This document shows positions 47,873 to 58,538 of a DNA stretch of 64,000 nt, piece by piece. The notes beneath the pieces were generated by a model. The model did no database searches. It had not been told where the DNA came from and saw only the letters and a program-made list of their open reading frames with translations. A program made the translations under genes and the position numbers. The DNA is from Arthrobacter sp. OAP107 (GTDB taxonomy: Bacteria > Actinomycetota > Actinomycetes > Actinomycetales > Micrococcaceae): contig NZ_JBEPOK010000001.1 in assembly GCF_040546765.1 (NCBI RefSeq), forward strand, positions 4,216,001 to 4,280,000, in the 5' to 3' direction. How positions within the stretch are numbered: the first letter of the stretch is position 1; each line of letters opens with the position of its first letter.

Positions 47873-48550
47873 ATGATGAAGGACGCGGACGCGGGCGGCG
47901 GGGACCGGCCCGGGCTCAGCCGGGAGAAGGTACTGCAGAAGGCTCTGGAGTTGGCAGACAGGGACGGTATCGCCGCCCTGTCGATACGTTCCCTCGCGCA
48001 GAAGATAGGCACCAAGCCGATGACTCTGTACTACTACGTGGCCAACAAGGACCAGATCCTTGACGGCCTCGTGGACCTCGTCTTCACGGAAATTGAAACA
48101 CCGGAGGCGGGAGGCGAGTGGAAGGAACAGATGCGCCGCCGGGCCCATTCGGCGCGCGACGCGCTGCGCCGGCATCCGTGGGCGGTCGGGCTGCTCGAAT
48201 CCCGCAAAACTCCCGGCCCGGCAACCCTTAGGCACCACGAGGCAACACTGGCCGCGCTGCGTGCTGCGGGCTTTACCGTACAACAGACCGCCCGGGCCTA
48301 CTCGCTGCTGGACAGCTACATCTACGGATTCGCCCTCCAGGAAGCCGCCCTGCCACTGGCAGGCAATCAACCGATGGCCGAGGTGGCCGGTCCCATCATG
48401 GAAAGGTTCGCGACCGGAGAGTACCCACACATGGTCGAGATCGCTACGGAAGTGGTCATGCAGCCCGGCTACGACTACGGCAACGAATTCGCCTACGGGC
48501 TGGAGTTGATCCTCGATGCGTTGGGACCGGCAGCAGCTGGCCAGCGCTGA
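47873..48550 (+). CDS. TetR family regulator with TetR_C-type ligand domain
   Basis: This protein of about 225 residues has HTH ALSIRSLAQKIGTKPMTLYY and a C-terminal all-helical TetR_C_1-like domain (YSLLDSYIYGFALQEAALPL). It is divergent from the MDR dehydrogenase and should repress both through the paired operators at 47807-47849. ATG at 47873 or 47876 is possible, since two ATG codons are adjacent. The inducer is unknown. Confidence 0.9.
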   Translation: MMKDADAGGGDRPGLSREKVLQKALELADRDGIAALSIRSLAQKIGTKPMTLYYYVANKDQILDGLVDLVFTEIETPEAGGEWKEQMRRRAHSARDALRRHPWAVGLLESRKTPGPATLRHHEATLAALRAAGFTVQQTARAYSLLDSYIYGFALQEAALPLAGNQPMAEVAGPIMERFATGEYPHMVEIATEVVMQPGYDYGNEFAYGLELILDALGPAAAGQR

Positions 48551-48596
48551 GATTTGGCCGCATCGAACTGGCGCCGCAGGCCAAAGCCAAAGAAAG

Positions 48597-48670
48597 AGCC
48601 CCCTGTCGGATTCGAACCGACGACCCCCGCTTTACAAGAGCGGTGCTCTGGCCAACTGAGCTAAGGAGGC
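48597..48670 (-). tRNA. tRNA-Thr(TGT)
   Basis: The minus strand folds as a tRNA: acceptor 5' GCCTCCT pairs with AGGGGGC, D arm TAGCTCAGTTGGCCAGAGCA, anticodon loop CTTGTAA with TGT at 48634-48636, and T arm GTCGGTTCGAATCCGAC. CCA is not encoded. Confidence 0.95.
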
Positions 48671-48779
48671 GTGCCCGGCAGGGCGGGCGCCGCTATGGCG
48701 CTAGATAAGGTTAGCCCAAGGACCGCCACCCGTAAAAACGGGCTGACGGCAGCAAACGGACAACCAGTTAAGCAAAACA

Positions 48780-48817
48780 ATGGCCCGGCACCGGAGATAT
48801 CCGGGGAGCCGGGCCAC
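48780..48817 (-). terminator. Terminator of the DsbA-like gene
   Basis: TGGCCCGGC..CCGGA and TCCGG..GCCGGGCCA form a long stem, followed by TTGTTTTG on the minus strand. Confidence 0.8.
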
Positions 48818-48832
48818 TGCAAGGATGAACGT

Positions 48833-49723
48833 TTACGCCTTGGCCTTGATGGCGGCGTCAACGAAGGCCGGGAATTCGGTCTGGGCGCTGTCGCCCTTGC
48901 CCCACTGTTTGCCGTCCACGAGGACCGTCGGCGTACCGGTCACGCCGATGGCTGCGGCTTCCTGGGTGGTGTACTTGACCCACGGGCGGTAGGTCTTGTT
49001 CTCAACGCAGGAGTCGATGCTCTTGGCACCGACGTCCGTAGCCAGCTTCTTCAGTTCGTCGTCGGAGAGCCCGGCGCTGCCTTCGGCCGGCTGCTTGTCG
49101 AAGAGTGCATTCACGAAGTCGGAGTACTTCTCCGGCGATTCGTTCACCACGCAGGCAGCGGCGTTGGCTGCCCTCGAGGAGTAGTTGGTGGTGGAGCGGC
49201 TGTCCAGGAAGCCCAGGGCCCGGTACTCGACGGTGATCTTGCCTTCGTCACGCAGCTTCGTGAGGGTCTCGTTGTACGTCGCCTCGAAGTTCTTGCAGAC
49301 GGGGCAGATGAAGTCGATGTAAAGGACCACCTTCACCGGCTTGCCCTTTTCGGCCTCCGCGCCCGGCGCCTTAACGGTCGCCGGGGCAGACGCCGCCGGC
49401 GACGGAATGTCCGCGATGTTCACGCTGGCAGCGGCGGACTTTGCTACCTCGGTGCCCTTCAGCAGGGTGATACCGCCGTGGACGTTGCCGTTGGCCGGGG
49501 TGGGGCCCTGGTCCGCCACCGGGGCGTTGTTCTTGAGGCTGGTGGTCACCACAAGCGCGACGACGGCGAGGATGGCCACGACAGCGACGACGATGCCCCA
49601 GCCAATGAGCAGTTTGTTCCGCTTGTCCTTTTTGAGCTGCGCCTCCCGGATTTCACGGGCCTTCTCGCGGGCCTCGGCCGTGCGTTCTGCTTTGGACTTG
49701 CGGGCTTCGTTTGCGGGGCTCAT
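48833..49723 (-). CDS. Membrane-anchored DsbA-like thioredoxin-fold protein
   Basis: This 296-residue protein has a highly charged cytoplasmic N-terminus (about 1-36), one TM helix (38-62), and an extracytoplasmic linker. The DsbA/thioredoxin_4 domain (about 128-296) has active site C140-P-V-C143 and cis-Pro region GVTGTPTVLVDG. It likely oxidises or isomerises disulfides of exported proteins. ATG at 49723 follows GAGGAACTA. It is monocistronic with its own terminator and is divergent from otsA. Confidence 0.92.
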   Translation of the reverse strand: MSPANEARKSKAERTAEAREKAREIREAQLKKDKRNKLLIGWGIVVAVVAILAVVALVVTTSLKNNAPVADQGPTPANGNVHGGITLLKGTEVAKSAAASVNIADIPSPAASAPATVKAPGAEAEKGKPVKVVLYIDFICPVCKNFEATYNETLTKLRDEGKITVEYRALGFLDSRSTTNYSSRAANAAACVVNESPEKYSDFVNALFDKQPAEGSAGLSDDELKKLATDVGAKSIDSCVENKTYRPWVKYTTQEAAAIGVTGTPTVLVDGKQWGKGDSAQTEFPAFVDAAIKAKA

Positions 49724-49901
49724 TAGTTCCTCGTGTCGTACGGACAAGTGCGGGCCACCAGGGGCAACTCCCCTAGTTTAGGGGAGAACCCTGGAGCTTG
49801 CGCTTTCAAGTATTCGTTCAGCCTGACCAACGGACGAATAGCCCGTAAGATTCCGGCCCGATAGGGTTGATGGAAGTCACAAGCAACCTCAGGGAGCCCC
49901 C

Positions 49902-51416
49902 ATGCACGGAGCCGTAAGCGACAAATCCGACACAAAAACGGAAAGCTCGGCTGTGCCCGGCGGCAGCTCAGACGCCACGAAGGACGCCACTAAGTACGAC
50001 TTCATGGTGGTCTCCAACCGCCTGCCCGTTGACCGCTGCGCTCCGGGCGAGCCCGGCGACGACGGCTCCGGCTGGCGCCGCTCCCCTGGCGGCCTGGTCA
50101 CCGCCCTCGCCCCCATGATGACCAGGACCGAGGGTGCCTGGGTGGGCTGGCACGGCGCCGCCGATGAGACCGTCGAGCCGTTCAGCCACGGCGGCATGGA
50201 CCTCGTACCCGTCCAGCTCAGCAGCGATGACGTGGAGCTGTATTACGAAGGCTTCTCCAACGCAACGCTCTGGCCCCTCTACCACGATGTGATCGCCCCG
50301 CCGGAGTTCCACAGAACCTGGTGGGATGCCTACCGCACGGTGAACAGAAGGTTCGCCGACGCCGTCGTACGTACTGCCGACGAGGGCGCAACCGTATGGG
50401 TGCAGGACTACCAGCTTCAGCTGGTGCCGCGGATGCTGCGCCAGGCGCGGCCGGACCTGAAGATCGGCTTCTTCAACCACATCCCCTTCCCGCCGCCGGA
50501 GATCTTCGCCCAGCTCCCCTGGCGCCAGGCCATCATCGACGGGCTGCTCGGAGCCGACCTGGTGGGTTTCCAGCGCAGCAGCGACGCCGGCAACTTCATG
50601 CGTTCCGCCCGGCGCTTCCTCGGCGCCAGCGTCAAACAGCAGCAGGTGCACGTCAAGGATGCCGAGGGCGATCTCACCCACATCGCCCGCGCCCAGGCCT
50701 TCCCCATCTCCATCGACGTCCAGCACATCACCGAACTGGCGCAGAAGCCCGAGATCATCGAACGCGCGCGGCAGATCCGGCAGGACCTCGGCAACCCCAA
50801 GACCATCCTGCTCGGCGTGGACCGGCTGGACTACACCAAGGGCATCGGCCACCGCCTCAAGGCCTACGAGGAGCTCCTGAACGAGGGCAAGCTCAAGGTG
50901 GGCGATGCGACGCTGATCCAGGTTGCCAGCCCCAGCCGCGAGCGCGTGGAGCAGTACCGGCTCCTGCGTGAAGAGGTCGAGGGGACTGTGGGCCATATCA
51001 ACGGCACCTACGACACCATCGAGAACACCGCAGTCCGCTACCTTCACCACAGCTACCCGGTGGAGGAAATGGTGGCGCTCTACCTCGCGGCGGACGTCAT
51101 GCTGGTCACCGCACTGCGGGACGGCATGAACCTGGTGGCCAAGGAGTACGTCACGGCCCGCACCAACAACGACGGCGCCCTCGTGCTCAGCGAATTCGCC
51201 GGCGCCGCGGACCAGCTCAAGCAGGCGCTGCTCATGAACCCGCACGACATCGACGGCCTCAAAGACGCGGTGATGCGGGCGGTCAGGATGGCCCCCAAGG
51301 AAGCCGCCCGCCGCATGCGCTCCATGCGCAAGCAGATCCTGGACCACGACGTCGACCACTGGTCAGCCGACTTCCTGAACGCCCTCAACGAGAAGGTAAT
51401 CCGCGATGACTCCTGA
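49902..51416 (+). CDS. otsA: Alpha,alpha-trehalose-phosphate synthase
   Basis: This 504-residue GT20 enzyme makes trehalose-6-phosphate from UDP-glucose (or another NDP-glucose) and glucose-6-phosphate. Motifs: VVSNRLPVDR, SPGGLVTAL, VWVQDYQLQLVP, FFNHIPFPPPEIF, LLGVDRLDYTKGIGHRL and ALRDGMNLVAKEYV. The ATG follows AGGGAG. It overlaps otsB by 11 nt, so the two are coupled. Trehalose serves in osmotic and desiccation protection. Confidence 0.95.
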   Translation: MHGAVSDKSDTKTESSAVPGGSSDATKDATKYDFMVVSNRLPVDRCAPGEPGDDGSGWRRSPGGLVTALAPMMTRTEGAWVGWHGAADETVEPFSHGGMDLVPVQLSSDDVELYYEGFSNATLWPLYHDVIAPPEFHRTWWDAYRTVNRRFADAVVRTADEGATVWVQDYQLQLVPRMLRQARPDLKIGFFNHIPFPPPEIFAQLPWRQAIIDGLLGADLVGFQRSSDAGNFMRSARRFLGASVKQQQVHVKDAEGDLTHIARAQAFPISIDVQHITELAQKPEIIERARQIRQDLGNPKTILLGVDRLDYTKGIGHRLKAYEELLNEGKLKVGDATLIQVASPSRERVEQYRLLREEVEGTVGHINGTYDTIENTAVRYLHHSYPVEEMVALYLAADVMLVTALRDGMNLVAKEYVTARTNNDGALVLSEFAGAADQLKQALLMNPHDIDGLKDAVMRAVRMAPKEAARRMRSMRKQILDHDVDHWSADFLNALNEKVIRDDS

Positions 51417-52236
51417 GGCAGAGCACGCTGGCAAGACCGGCAGCACCCAACTGACCCTGGCCCCCGAACTGCTCGAGGCGGTGCGCCGCATCGCCGGCAC
51501 GGACCACCTGCTGGTGGCCATGGACTTCGACGGCACCATCTCCCCAATCGTGGACCACGCCGGGGACGCGCGCCCGCTCCCCCGATCGGCCGCCGCCTTC
51601 GCCGAACTGACCGCGTTGCCGCGTACGACGACGGCGCTCATCTCCGGGCGTGCACTGGACAGCCTGCGGGCGGTCGCCTCCCCGCCGGACGAGACCCTGC
51701 TGATCGGAAGCCACGGCGCCGAGGCGTGGCTGGGTCCGGGTTCGGCGCCGCTGACCCTCGATCCGGAGCAGCTCTCACTCCTCGGGGAGGTGCGGGACAT
51801 CCTGACGGAGATCGCGGACCTGGCCCCCGGCACCGTTTTGGAGGAGAAGCCCGCCGGCGTCGTGCTGCACACGCGGCTGGCAGCGGACGACGTTGCCGAA
51901 GATGCCGTCGCGGCTGCGCGCGCCGCGCTCCAGGACCGGCCCGGCGTCTACCTCAAGAACGGCAAGCGCGTCCTGGAAACGTCCGTGGTGCACGCGTCCA
52001 AGGGCGAGGGCGTGGACTTCCTGCGCCAGGCGGCCGGAGCCACCGGCGTGCTCTTTGCCGGCGACGACACCACCGACGAGGACGCCTTGGGCCGCCTCGG
52101 GCCGGAGGACGTCGGGGTGAAGGTGGGGCTCGACTTCACCCAGGCGCAGTTCCGGGTGGAGGCACCGGTGCACATCGCCGAACTGCTCGAGGCGCTGCTG
52201 CGCGAACGCCGGAAGGCCGTCTCGTCCGGGTCCTGA
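51406..52236 (+). CDS. otsB: Trehalose-6-phosphate phosphatase
   Basis: This 276-residue HAD-superfamily enzyme has motif I MDFDGTISP, motif II ALISGR and motif IV GDDTTDEDAL. It dephosphorylates trehalose-6-phosphate to trehalose. The start ATG lies inside the end of otsA (11-nt overlap). The next gene starts 240 bp downstream with its own putative promoter. Confidence 0.94.
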   Translation: MTPEAEHAGKTGSTQLTLAPELLEAVRRIAGTDHLLVAMDFDGTISPIVDHAGDARPLPRSAAAFAELTALPRTTTALISGRALDSLRAVASPPDETLLIGSHGAEAWLGPGSAPLTLDPEQLSLLGEVRDILTEIADLAPGTVLEEKPAGVVLHTRLAADDVAEDAVAAARAALQDRPGVYLKNGKRVLETSVVHASKGEGVDFLRQAAGATGVLFAGDDTTDEDALGRLGPEDVGVKVGLDFTQAQFRVEAPVHIAELLEALLRERRKAVSSGS

Positions 52237-52293
52237 CGCCGCAACGCCCTGGGCGCCCCTGTGCGGCATCTCATATGTGACGCCCGTAACATT

Positions 52294-52323
52294 TTGTCCG
52301 ATTCCCGATAAATCTGACATACT
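52294..52323 (+). promoter_or_regulatory. Candidate sigma-70-type promoter of the MsmK-like gene
   Basis: TTGTCC (52294) and CATACT (52318) are spaced 18 bp, upstream of a roughly 150-nt leader containing a hairpin (CTCCTCGGCC / GGCCGGGGAG, 52370-52391). Both boxes match the consensus only partly. Confidence 0.4.
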
Positions 52324-52476
52324 CTTCTTTGTGATGTGGCGCACAGGAACCGTGCGGCGTCACTGGATGCTCCTCGGCCCCGGCCGGGGAGTCATCATGT
52401 AGGGCACAACTGAATTACATGAACCATTCACTACGGATCGTCCGGCACGTACCTGCCGGTGAAGGGATTGATAACT

Positions 52477-53559
<1,083 letters not shown>

Positions 53560-53630
53560 TCCCCACCGGCACCCTAACCTCGCTCCGCTTCGGCCAGGGA
53601 ACCCTGCCGGCGTGGGCCTAGGTTAAACCT

Positions 53631-53671
53631 GGCGGCGGTCCTCCCAACCGGAGGGCCGCCGTCGGGCTTTA
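53631..53671 (+). terminator. Terminator after the MsmK-like gene
   Basis: GGCGGTCCTCC and GGAGGGCCGCC form a stem with one G-U pair, followed by GGGCTTTAA. Confidence 0.75.
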
Positions 53672-53721
53672 ACCGCTGTCCCCTTTTAGGCACCCCCTGC
53701 AAAATACGGAAGAATTGACCC

Positions 53722-55140
53722 ATGACCGAGGAACACAGCGCACAGTGGCACGACGAACCCACCGACTACGGGCAGATCGGCAAACTGCCGCGGTTCGAAG
53801 CAGCCAGCGCCAATGACGACAAGGCAGCCTCGGTCGCCAGCAACCTCAACATCACGGCGGCAGCCGCGGACCCCGAGCTCCTCGACCTGCCCTGGCACAT
53901 CGCACTCGAGGACTGGCCGGCGGAAAACCTGGCCGCGCTCCCCCGCGGTATCTCCCGGCACATCGTGCGGTTCGCCCACCTGGGCGGCTCCGTCATCGCC
54001 ATCAAGGAAACGTCCGAGCACGTGGCCCGCCACGAGTACCACATGCTTCGCAAGCTGGCGCGCCTGGACGTGCCCTGCGTGGAACCCGTCGCCGTCATCA
54101 CCGGCCGCACCACCCCTGACGGCCGCCCCCTGAACCCGGTCCTCGTGACCCGGCACCTGAAGTTCTCCATGCCGTACCGCGCGCTCTTCTCGCAGATGCT
54201 GCGCAAGGACACGCTCACCCGTCTCATCGACGCCCAGGCGCTGCTGATGGTCCGGCTGCACCTCATCGGCTTCTACTGGGGCGATGTCTCGCTTTCCAAC
54301 ACCCTGTTCCGCCGCGACGCCGGCGCCTTCGCCGCCTACCTGGTGGACGCCGAGACGGGCGAGCTGTACCCCGATCTCTCCACCGGCCAGCGGGAGTACG
54401 ATCTGGAGATCGCCCGCGTCAACATCGCCGGCGAGCTCATGGACCTCCTCGACGGCGGCCTGATCGAGGAGAAGGTGGACCCCGTGGCCACCAGCGAACT
54501 CATCATGGAGAGCTACCGGCGCCTGTGGACGGAGCTGACCGCCAAGGAATCCTTTGAACTGGGTGAGCGCTGGCGCGTCGGTGCCCGCATCCGCCGGCTC
54601 AACGAGCTCGGCTTCGACGTCGAAGAGTACGCGATCAAGACCACCCAGAACGGCTCCACCATCCAGCTGCAGCCGAAGGTGGTCGACGCCGGCCACCACA
54701 TGCGCCGCCTGCTGCGCCTGACCGGACTCGACGCCCAGGAGAACCAGGCCCGGCGCCTGCTCAACGACATGGATACCTTCCGGGCCGACAACAACCCGGG
54801 GATGGACGAGGAATACAGCGCCCACCTGTGGGTCAGCCAGATTTTCGAGCCGATCGTCCGGTCCATCCCCCGGGACCTGTCCGGAAAACTCGAACCCGCA
54901 GAAGCCGTGCACGAGGTGCTGGAACACCGCTGGTACATGTCGGAAAAGCAGGAACGCCACATTCCGCTGGCCGAGGCTGTGCAGTCCTACATCGACTCCA
55001 TCCTGCGCCACCGCCGTGACGAGGCCGCCATCATGCTGAACCCTGACACGGAGATGCTGAAGATCCTCGCCGTGGAGACCGAGGAATCGCGCTACGGGGC
55101 CGATGAGACCGAGGACGAGTACCCCGACGCCGACGACTGA
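53722..55140 (+). CDS. DUF4032 protein with kinase-like N-terminal domain
   Basis: This 472-residue actinobacterial protein has an N-terminal part (about 85-215) resembling lipopolysaccharide/WaaP kinases: SVIAIKETSEHVARHEYHML with a possible ATP-binding lysine, and RLHLIGFYWGDVSLSNTLF where protein kinases have HxDxxxxN. DUF4032 (about 225-390) follows, then an acidic tail (ETEDEYPDADD). The order of charged residues suggests it may phosphorylate something, but activity is not known. It lies between a sugar-transport ATPase and a FAD oxidase. Confidence 0.85.
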   Translation: MTEEHSAQWHDEPTDYGQIGKLPRFEAASANDDKAASVASNLNITAAAADPELLDLPWHIALEDWPAENLAALPRGISRHIVRFAHLGGSVIAIKETSEHVARHEYHMLRKLARLDVPCVEPVAVITGRTTPDGRPLNPVLVTRHLKFSMPYRALFSQMLRKDTLTRLIDAQALLMVRLHLIGFYWGDVSLSNTLFRRDAGAFAAYLVDAETGELYPDLSTGQREYDLEIARVNIAGELMDLLDGGLIEEKVDPVATSELIMESYRRLWTELTAKESFELGERWRVGARIRRLNELGFDVEEYAIKTTQNGSTIQLQPKVVDAGHHMRRLLRLTGLDAQENQARRLLNDMDTFRADNNPGMDEEYSAHLWVSQIFEPIVRSIPRDLSGKLEPAEAVHEVLEHRWYMSEKQERHIPLAEAVQSYIDSILRHRRDEAAIMLNPDTEMLKILAVETEESRYGADETEDEYPDADD

Positions 55141-55190
55141 GTTTTCCTGGCACGCCCGGCAGGCTTTGGCCTGCCCTGGCCCGCCTTCCT

Positions 55191-56561
55191 TTAGATCGCT
55201 TTGCCGGGATTCAGGATGCCGGCGGGATCGAAGAGTTTCTTGATCCCGCGCTGCAGTTCGCGCACCGGCTCGGGCTGTTCCAGGCTCAGCCAGCGCAGCT
55301 TGTACTGCCCCACGCCGTGTTCGCCGGTGATGGTGCCGCCCATCTCCAGGGCCGCGACGATGGACGCGTCGAGTGCCGTGTTCAGGCGGCGCATCGCGCC
55401 GGCGTCCACCTCGTCGTTCACCCGGTCAATCCAGAACGTCGGGTGCAGGTTCCCGTCCCCGGCATGGGCCACGACCTTCAGCTTCACGTCGTGGGCCTCG
55501 GCCAATGCTTCGAGGGCGGCTACGTAGTCCACCAGCCGGGAGCGCGGCACGGCAACGTCCTCGCCCACGCGGTACTGGTCGTCCACCTCCACGCCCCTGC
55601 TGTTCCGCCGCAGTTCCACCAGCTGCTCGGCTTCCGCATTGGCCTCTGTGGTGACCACGGCACCGCCTGCTGCCAGGACCTCCCGCACCACGTCGGCCTC
55701 CGCCGCCGCACCGAAGCCGTCCGTCTGGACGAGGAGCAGTGAGGCGCCCCGCGCTGCAAGGTCCGAACCGTGCAGCTCGTCCAGCTGCGCGAGCGAGCCG
55801 CCGTCGAGCAGTTCCATGATGGCCGGCTGCACGCGGGCCTTGCCCACGGCGAGCACACCGGCCGCCGCCTGCCGGAAGCCGGGGTAGAACGCGGCGATGG
55901 TGTGCACCTCGCGGGGCAAGTACTTCAGCCGGACGGTCGCGGCGACCACGATGCCGAGCGTGCCCTCCGACCCCACAAACAGCCCGGTCAGGTCGTAGCC
56001 GGCTACGCCCTTGAAGGTCTGGTGCCCGGTGTGCAGCAGCGATCCGTCCGCGAGGACCACGTCCAGGGCCAGCACGGAATCCCGGGTTACGCCGTACTTG
56101 GCGCACCGGAGGCCGCCGGCGTTGGTGGCCACGTTGCCGCCGATGGTGGACCTCCGGAAGCTCGCCGGGTCAGGAGCGAACATGAGCCCGTGCACCGCGG
56201 CGGTGGCATTCAGGTCGGCGTTGATAACGCCGGGTTCGACGACGGCGGTCTCGTCGTCCGCGTTGAGCTCCAGAATGCGGTTCATCCGCTCCAGCCCAAG
56301 GACGATGCAGCCCTCACTGGCGTGGGCTCCGCCCGAGACTCCGGTCCCGGCGCCCCGCGGAACCAGCGGAACGTTCCGGGCCGCGCAGGCCTTGACAGTG
56401 GCCTGGACGTCGTCCACCGACTCCGCGAGCACCACGGCAGCGGGCAGCCGGTAGTCCACCACGGGCGCCTGGTCCACCGCGTATGCGGCGAGTGCGCCCT
56501 CGTCCCGGAGAACTTTCCCCGGCCCCAGGATTGATGTCAGTTCGTCGGCGATGCTGCCCAT
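55191..56561 (-). CDS. GlcD-like FAD-binding oxidase (glycolate/D-lactate type)
   Basis: This 456-residue flavoenzyme has an N-terminal FAD_binding_4 (PCMH) domain with PLVPRGAGTGVSGGAHASEG and VGSEGTLGIV. A C-terminal FAD-oxidase_C domain has HAGDGNLHPTFW and GEHGVGQYKLRWL. Such enzymes oxidise glycolate, D-lactate or other 2-hydroxy acids. No glcE or glcF partner is nearby, so it may work alone like FAD-linked D-lactate dehydrogenase. It is transcribed opposite to its neighbours. The ATG at 56561 is preceded by a plausible ribosome site. Confidence 0.9.
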   Translation of the reverse strand: MGSIADELTSILGPGKVLRDEGALAAYAVDQAPVVDYRLPAAVVLAESVDDVQATVKACAARNVPLVPRGAGTGVSGGAHASEGCIVLGLERMNRILELNADDETAVVEPGVINADLNATAAVHGLMFAPDPASFRRSTIGGNVATNAGGLRCAKYGVTRDSVLALDVVLADGSLLHTGHQTFKGVAGYDLTGLFVGSEGTLGIVVAATVRLKYLPREVHTIAAFYPGFRQAAAGVLAVGKARVQPAIMELLDGGSLAQLDELHGSDLAARGASLLLVQTDGFGAAAEADVVREVLAAGGAVVTTEANAEAEQLVELRRNSRGVEVDDQYRVGEDVAVPRSRLVDYVAALEALAEAHDVKLKVVAHAGDGNLHPTFWIDRVNDEVDAGAMRRLNTALDASIVAALEMGGTITGEHGVGQYKLRWLSLEQPEPVRELQRGIKKLFDPAGILNPGKAI

Positions 56562-56661
56562 GGGTCTCCCGTTCGATCACTTTGCTTCAGTCTAGATGTC
56601 GCCCGTGTGCCACGCTCCGCCGGCGGCGGTTCTCTTGCCGGCGGGCCGGTCCGCCCCGTAC

Positions 56662-56675
56662 TGGAAGCGTTTCCA
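56662..56675 (+). promoter_or_regulatory. LacI-type operator 1 (TGGAAGCGTTTCCA)
   Basis: A 14-bp palindrome matching the LacI/GalR consensus TGNAARCGNTTNCA, upstream of a TTGACC -35-like box at 56711. It lies 122 bp before the alpha-glucosidase start. Confidence 0.85.
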
Positions 56676-56739
56676 GGTTTGTGATGGCAGTGACGGCTGG
56701 TCCCGCAGGATTGACCTGAACTGTCAATCGATATGCTGG

Positions 56740-56753
56740 TGTAAGCGCTTTCA
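56740..56753 (+). promoter_or_regulatory. LacI-type operator 2 (TGTAAGCGCTTTCA)
   Basis: A second LacI-family site, just downstream of a TATGCT -10-like box (56732) and 31 bp before the alpha-glucosidase start. The centres of the two operators are 78 bp apart, allowing a repression loop. Confidence 0.88.
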
Positions 56754-56783
56754 TTGTGGGCTTCCCGCCCTTAGGATTGCCCA

Positions 56784-58535
56784 ATGTCTGTTGACTCGTT
56801 TCTGCACTCGGCGTCGCCGCTGGCTGGCGCACTGACGCCCGTCCACGCCCCCGACAACGCACACGGCTGGTGGCGGTCCGCCGTCATTTACCAGGTGTAC
56901 CCGCGTTCCTTCCGGGACATGAACGGCGACGGAATCGGTGACCTGGCGGGGATCACCGCCGAGATGCCGCAGCTTGCCGAGCTCAGCGTGGACGCCGTCT
57001 GGCTCTCCCCCTTCTACCGCTCCCCGCAGCGCGACGCCGGATACGACGTCAGCAACTACTGCGACGTCGACCCGATCTTCGGCACGCTCGGTGATTTCGA
57101 CGGCATGGTGGCTGAAGCCAACCGTCTGGGCCTGCGCGTCATCGTGGACCTGGTCCCGAATCACTGCTCCGACCAGCACCACGACTTCCAGGCGGCGCTG
57201 GCTGCCGGCCCGGGCAGCCCGGAACGGGACATGTTCATCTTCCGCGACGGCCAGGGCGCCGAGGGCAACGAACCACCCAACAACTGGGGATCGCACTTCG
57301 GTGGCTCTGCCTGGACCCGCATCACCGAGCCTGACGGTGCACCGGGGCAGTGGTACCTGCACCTCTTCGATGCCTCGCAGCCGGACTTCAACTGGGACAA
57401 CCAGGCCGTGCATGACGAGTTCGAGCGCGTCCTGCGCTTCTGGCTGGACCGCGGCGTCTCCGGCTTCCGCGTGGACGTGGCCCACGCCCTGGTCAAGGCC
57501 CCAGGGCTGCCCGCCTGGGGCGGACGCGCCGACGGCAGCAGCTCCGACGGTTTCCCTGGACACGAGGCCCCGATGTTCGGCCAGCCGGCCCTGCACGACA
57601 TCTACCGCAGGTGGCGCCAGATTCTTGAGGAGTATGGTCCCGACCGCATTCTCTGCGCAGAGGCCAATGTGGACCCCCTGCCGCGGCTGGCCCACTGGGT
57701 CCGGCCGGACGAAATGCACCAGGCCTTCAACTTCCCCTACGTCCATGCAGGACTAGACCTCCCCCGCCTCCGCCACATCGTCACCGAGTCACTGACGTCC
57801 TTGGACGCCGTGGGTGCGCCGAGCACCTGGGTGCTCTCCAACCACGACGTCGTCCGGCACGCCACACGTTTTGGCTACGACTGGTCCGGGCCACGGGACG
57901 GGGACGGCATCGGTCCCTATGACCCCCAGCCGGACGAGGAGCTGGGCAGGACCCGGGCCGCGGCGGCATCCCTGTTCATGCTGGGGCTCCCCGGCGGAGC
58001 CTATCTGTACCAGGGCGAGGAACTGGGGCTGCCTGACGGCATCGATATCCCGGACCACCAGCGGCAGGACCCGACGTTCGCGCGCACCGGCGGCGCCCGG
58101 TTGGGCCGCGACGGCTGCCGTGTTCCCCTGCCGTGGAAGGCGTCCGAACGCCACAGCGGCTTCGGCGACGGAGAGGCGCCATGGCTCCCCCAGCCGGAAA
58201 GTTTCCCGAAACTGGCCCGCGACGCCCAGGCCGGGGACCCGTCATCGCACTTGAACCTGTACCGCCGCATGCTCACGGTCCGCCGCGAACTGGACCTCGG
58301 ACGGGGATCCCTCGCGTGGGCGGAGGAATGGTGCACCGCGTCATCGCTGGCATTCCTCAACGGCGACATTCTGGTGATCATGAACATCGGCTCGTATCCG
58401 GTGGAACTGCCCGCCGGCGAGGTTGTGCTCCGCAGTTCATCTCCCTCGGGCGGCGGTGAGGGTGACCAGGAGTCTGCCTTGGCAACCGGGGAGACCGTCT
58501 GGCTGCGGATCTCGCCAGAGGGCGCGCAGAGCTAA
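56784..58535 (+). CDS. GH13 alpha-glucosidase
   Basis: This 583-residue alpha-amylase family enzyme begins with the oligo-1,6-glucosidase/alpha-glucosidase pattern WWRSAVIYQVYPRSFRDMNG. Catalytic residues: nucleophile D231 (GFRVDVAHAL), acid/base E293 (LCAEANVDP) and D355 (LSNHDVVRH). Region I is DLVPNHCSDQH. No signal peptide, so it acts on imported oligosaccharides such as maltose, isomaltose or trehalose derivatives. AGGA precedes the ATG. It is followed 3 bp later by a LacI regulator and preceded by two LacI operators. Confidence 0.93.
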   Translation: MSVDSFLHSASPLAGALTPVHAPDNAHGWWRSAVIYQVYPRSFRDMNGDGIGDLAGITAEMPQLAELSVDAVWLSPFYRSPQRDAGYDVSNYCDVDPIFGTLGDFDGMVAEANRLGLRVIVDLVPNHCSDQHHDFQAALAAGPGSPERDMFIFRDGQGAEGNEPPNNWGSHFGGSAWTRITEPDGAPGQWYLHLFDASQPDFNWDNQAVHDEFERVLRFWLDRGVSGFRVDVAHALVKAPGLPAWGGRADGSSSDGFPGHEAPMFGQPALHDIYRRWRQILEEYGPDRILCAEANVDPLPRLAHWVRPDEMHQAFNFPYVHAGLDLPRLRHIVTESLTSLDAVGAPSTWVLSNHDVVRHATRFGYDWSGPRDGDGIGPYDPQPDEELGRTRAAAASLFMLGLPGGAYLYQGEELGLPDGIDIPDHQRQDPTFARTGGARLGRDGCRVPLPWKASERHSGFGDGEAPWLPQPESFPKLARDAQAGDPSSHLNLYRRMLTVRRELDLGRGSLAWAEEWCTASSLAFLNGDILVIMNIGSYPVELPAGEVVLRSSSPSGGGEGDQESALATGETVWLRISPEGAQS

Positions 58536-58538
58536 ACC

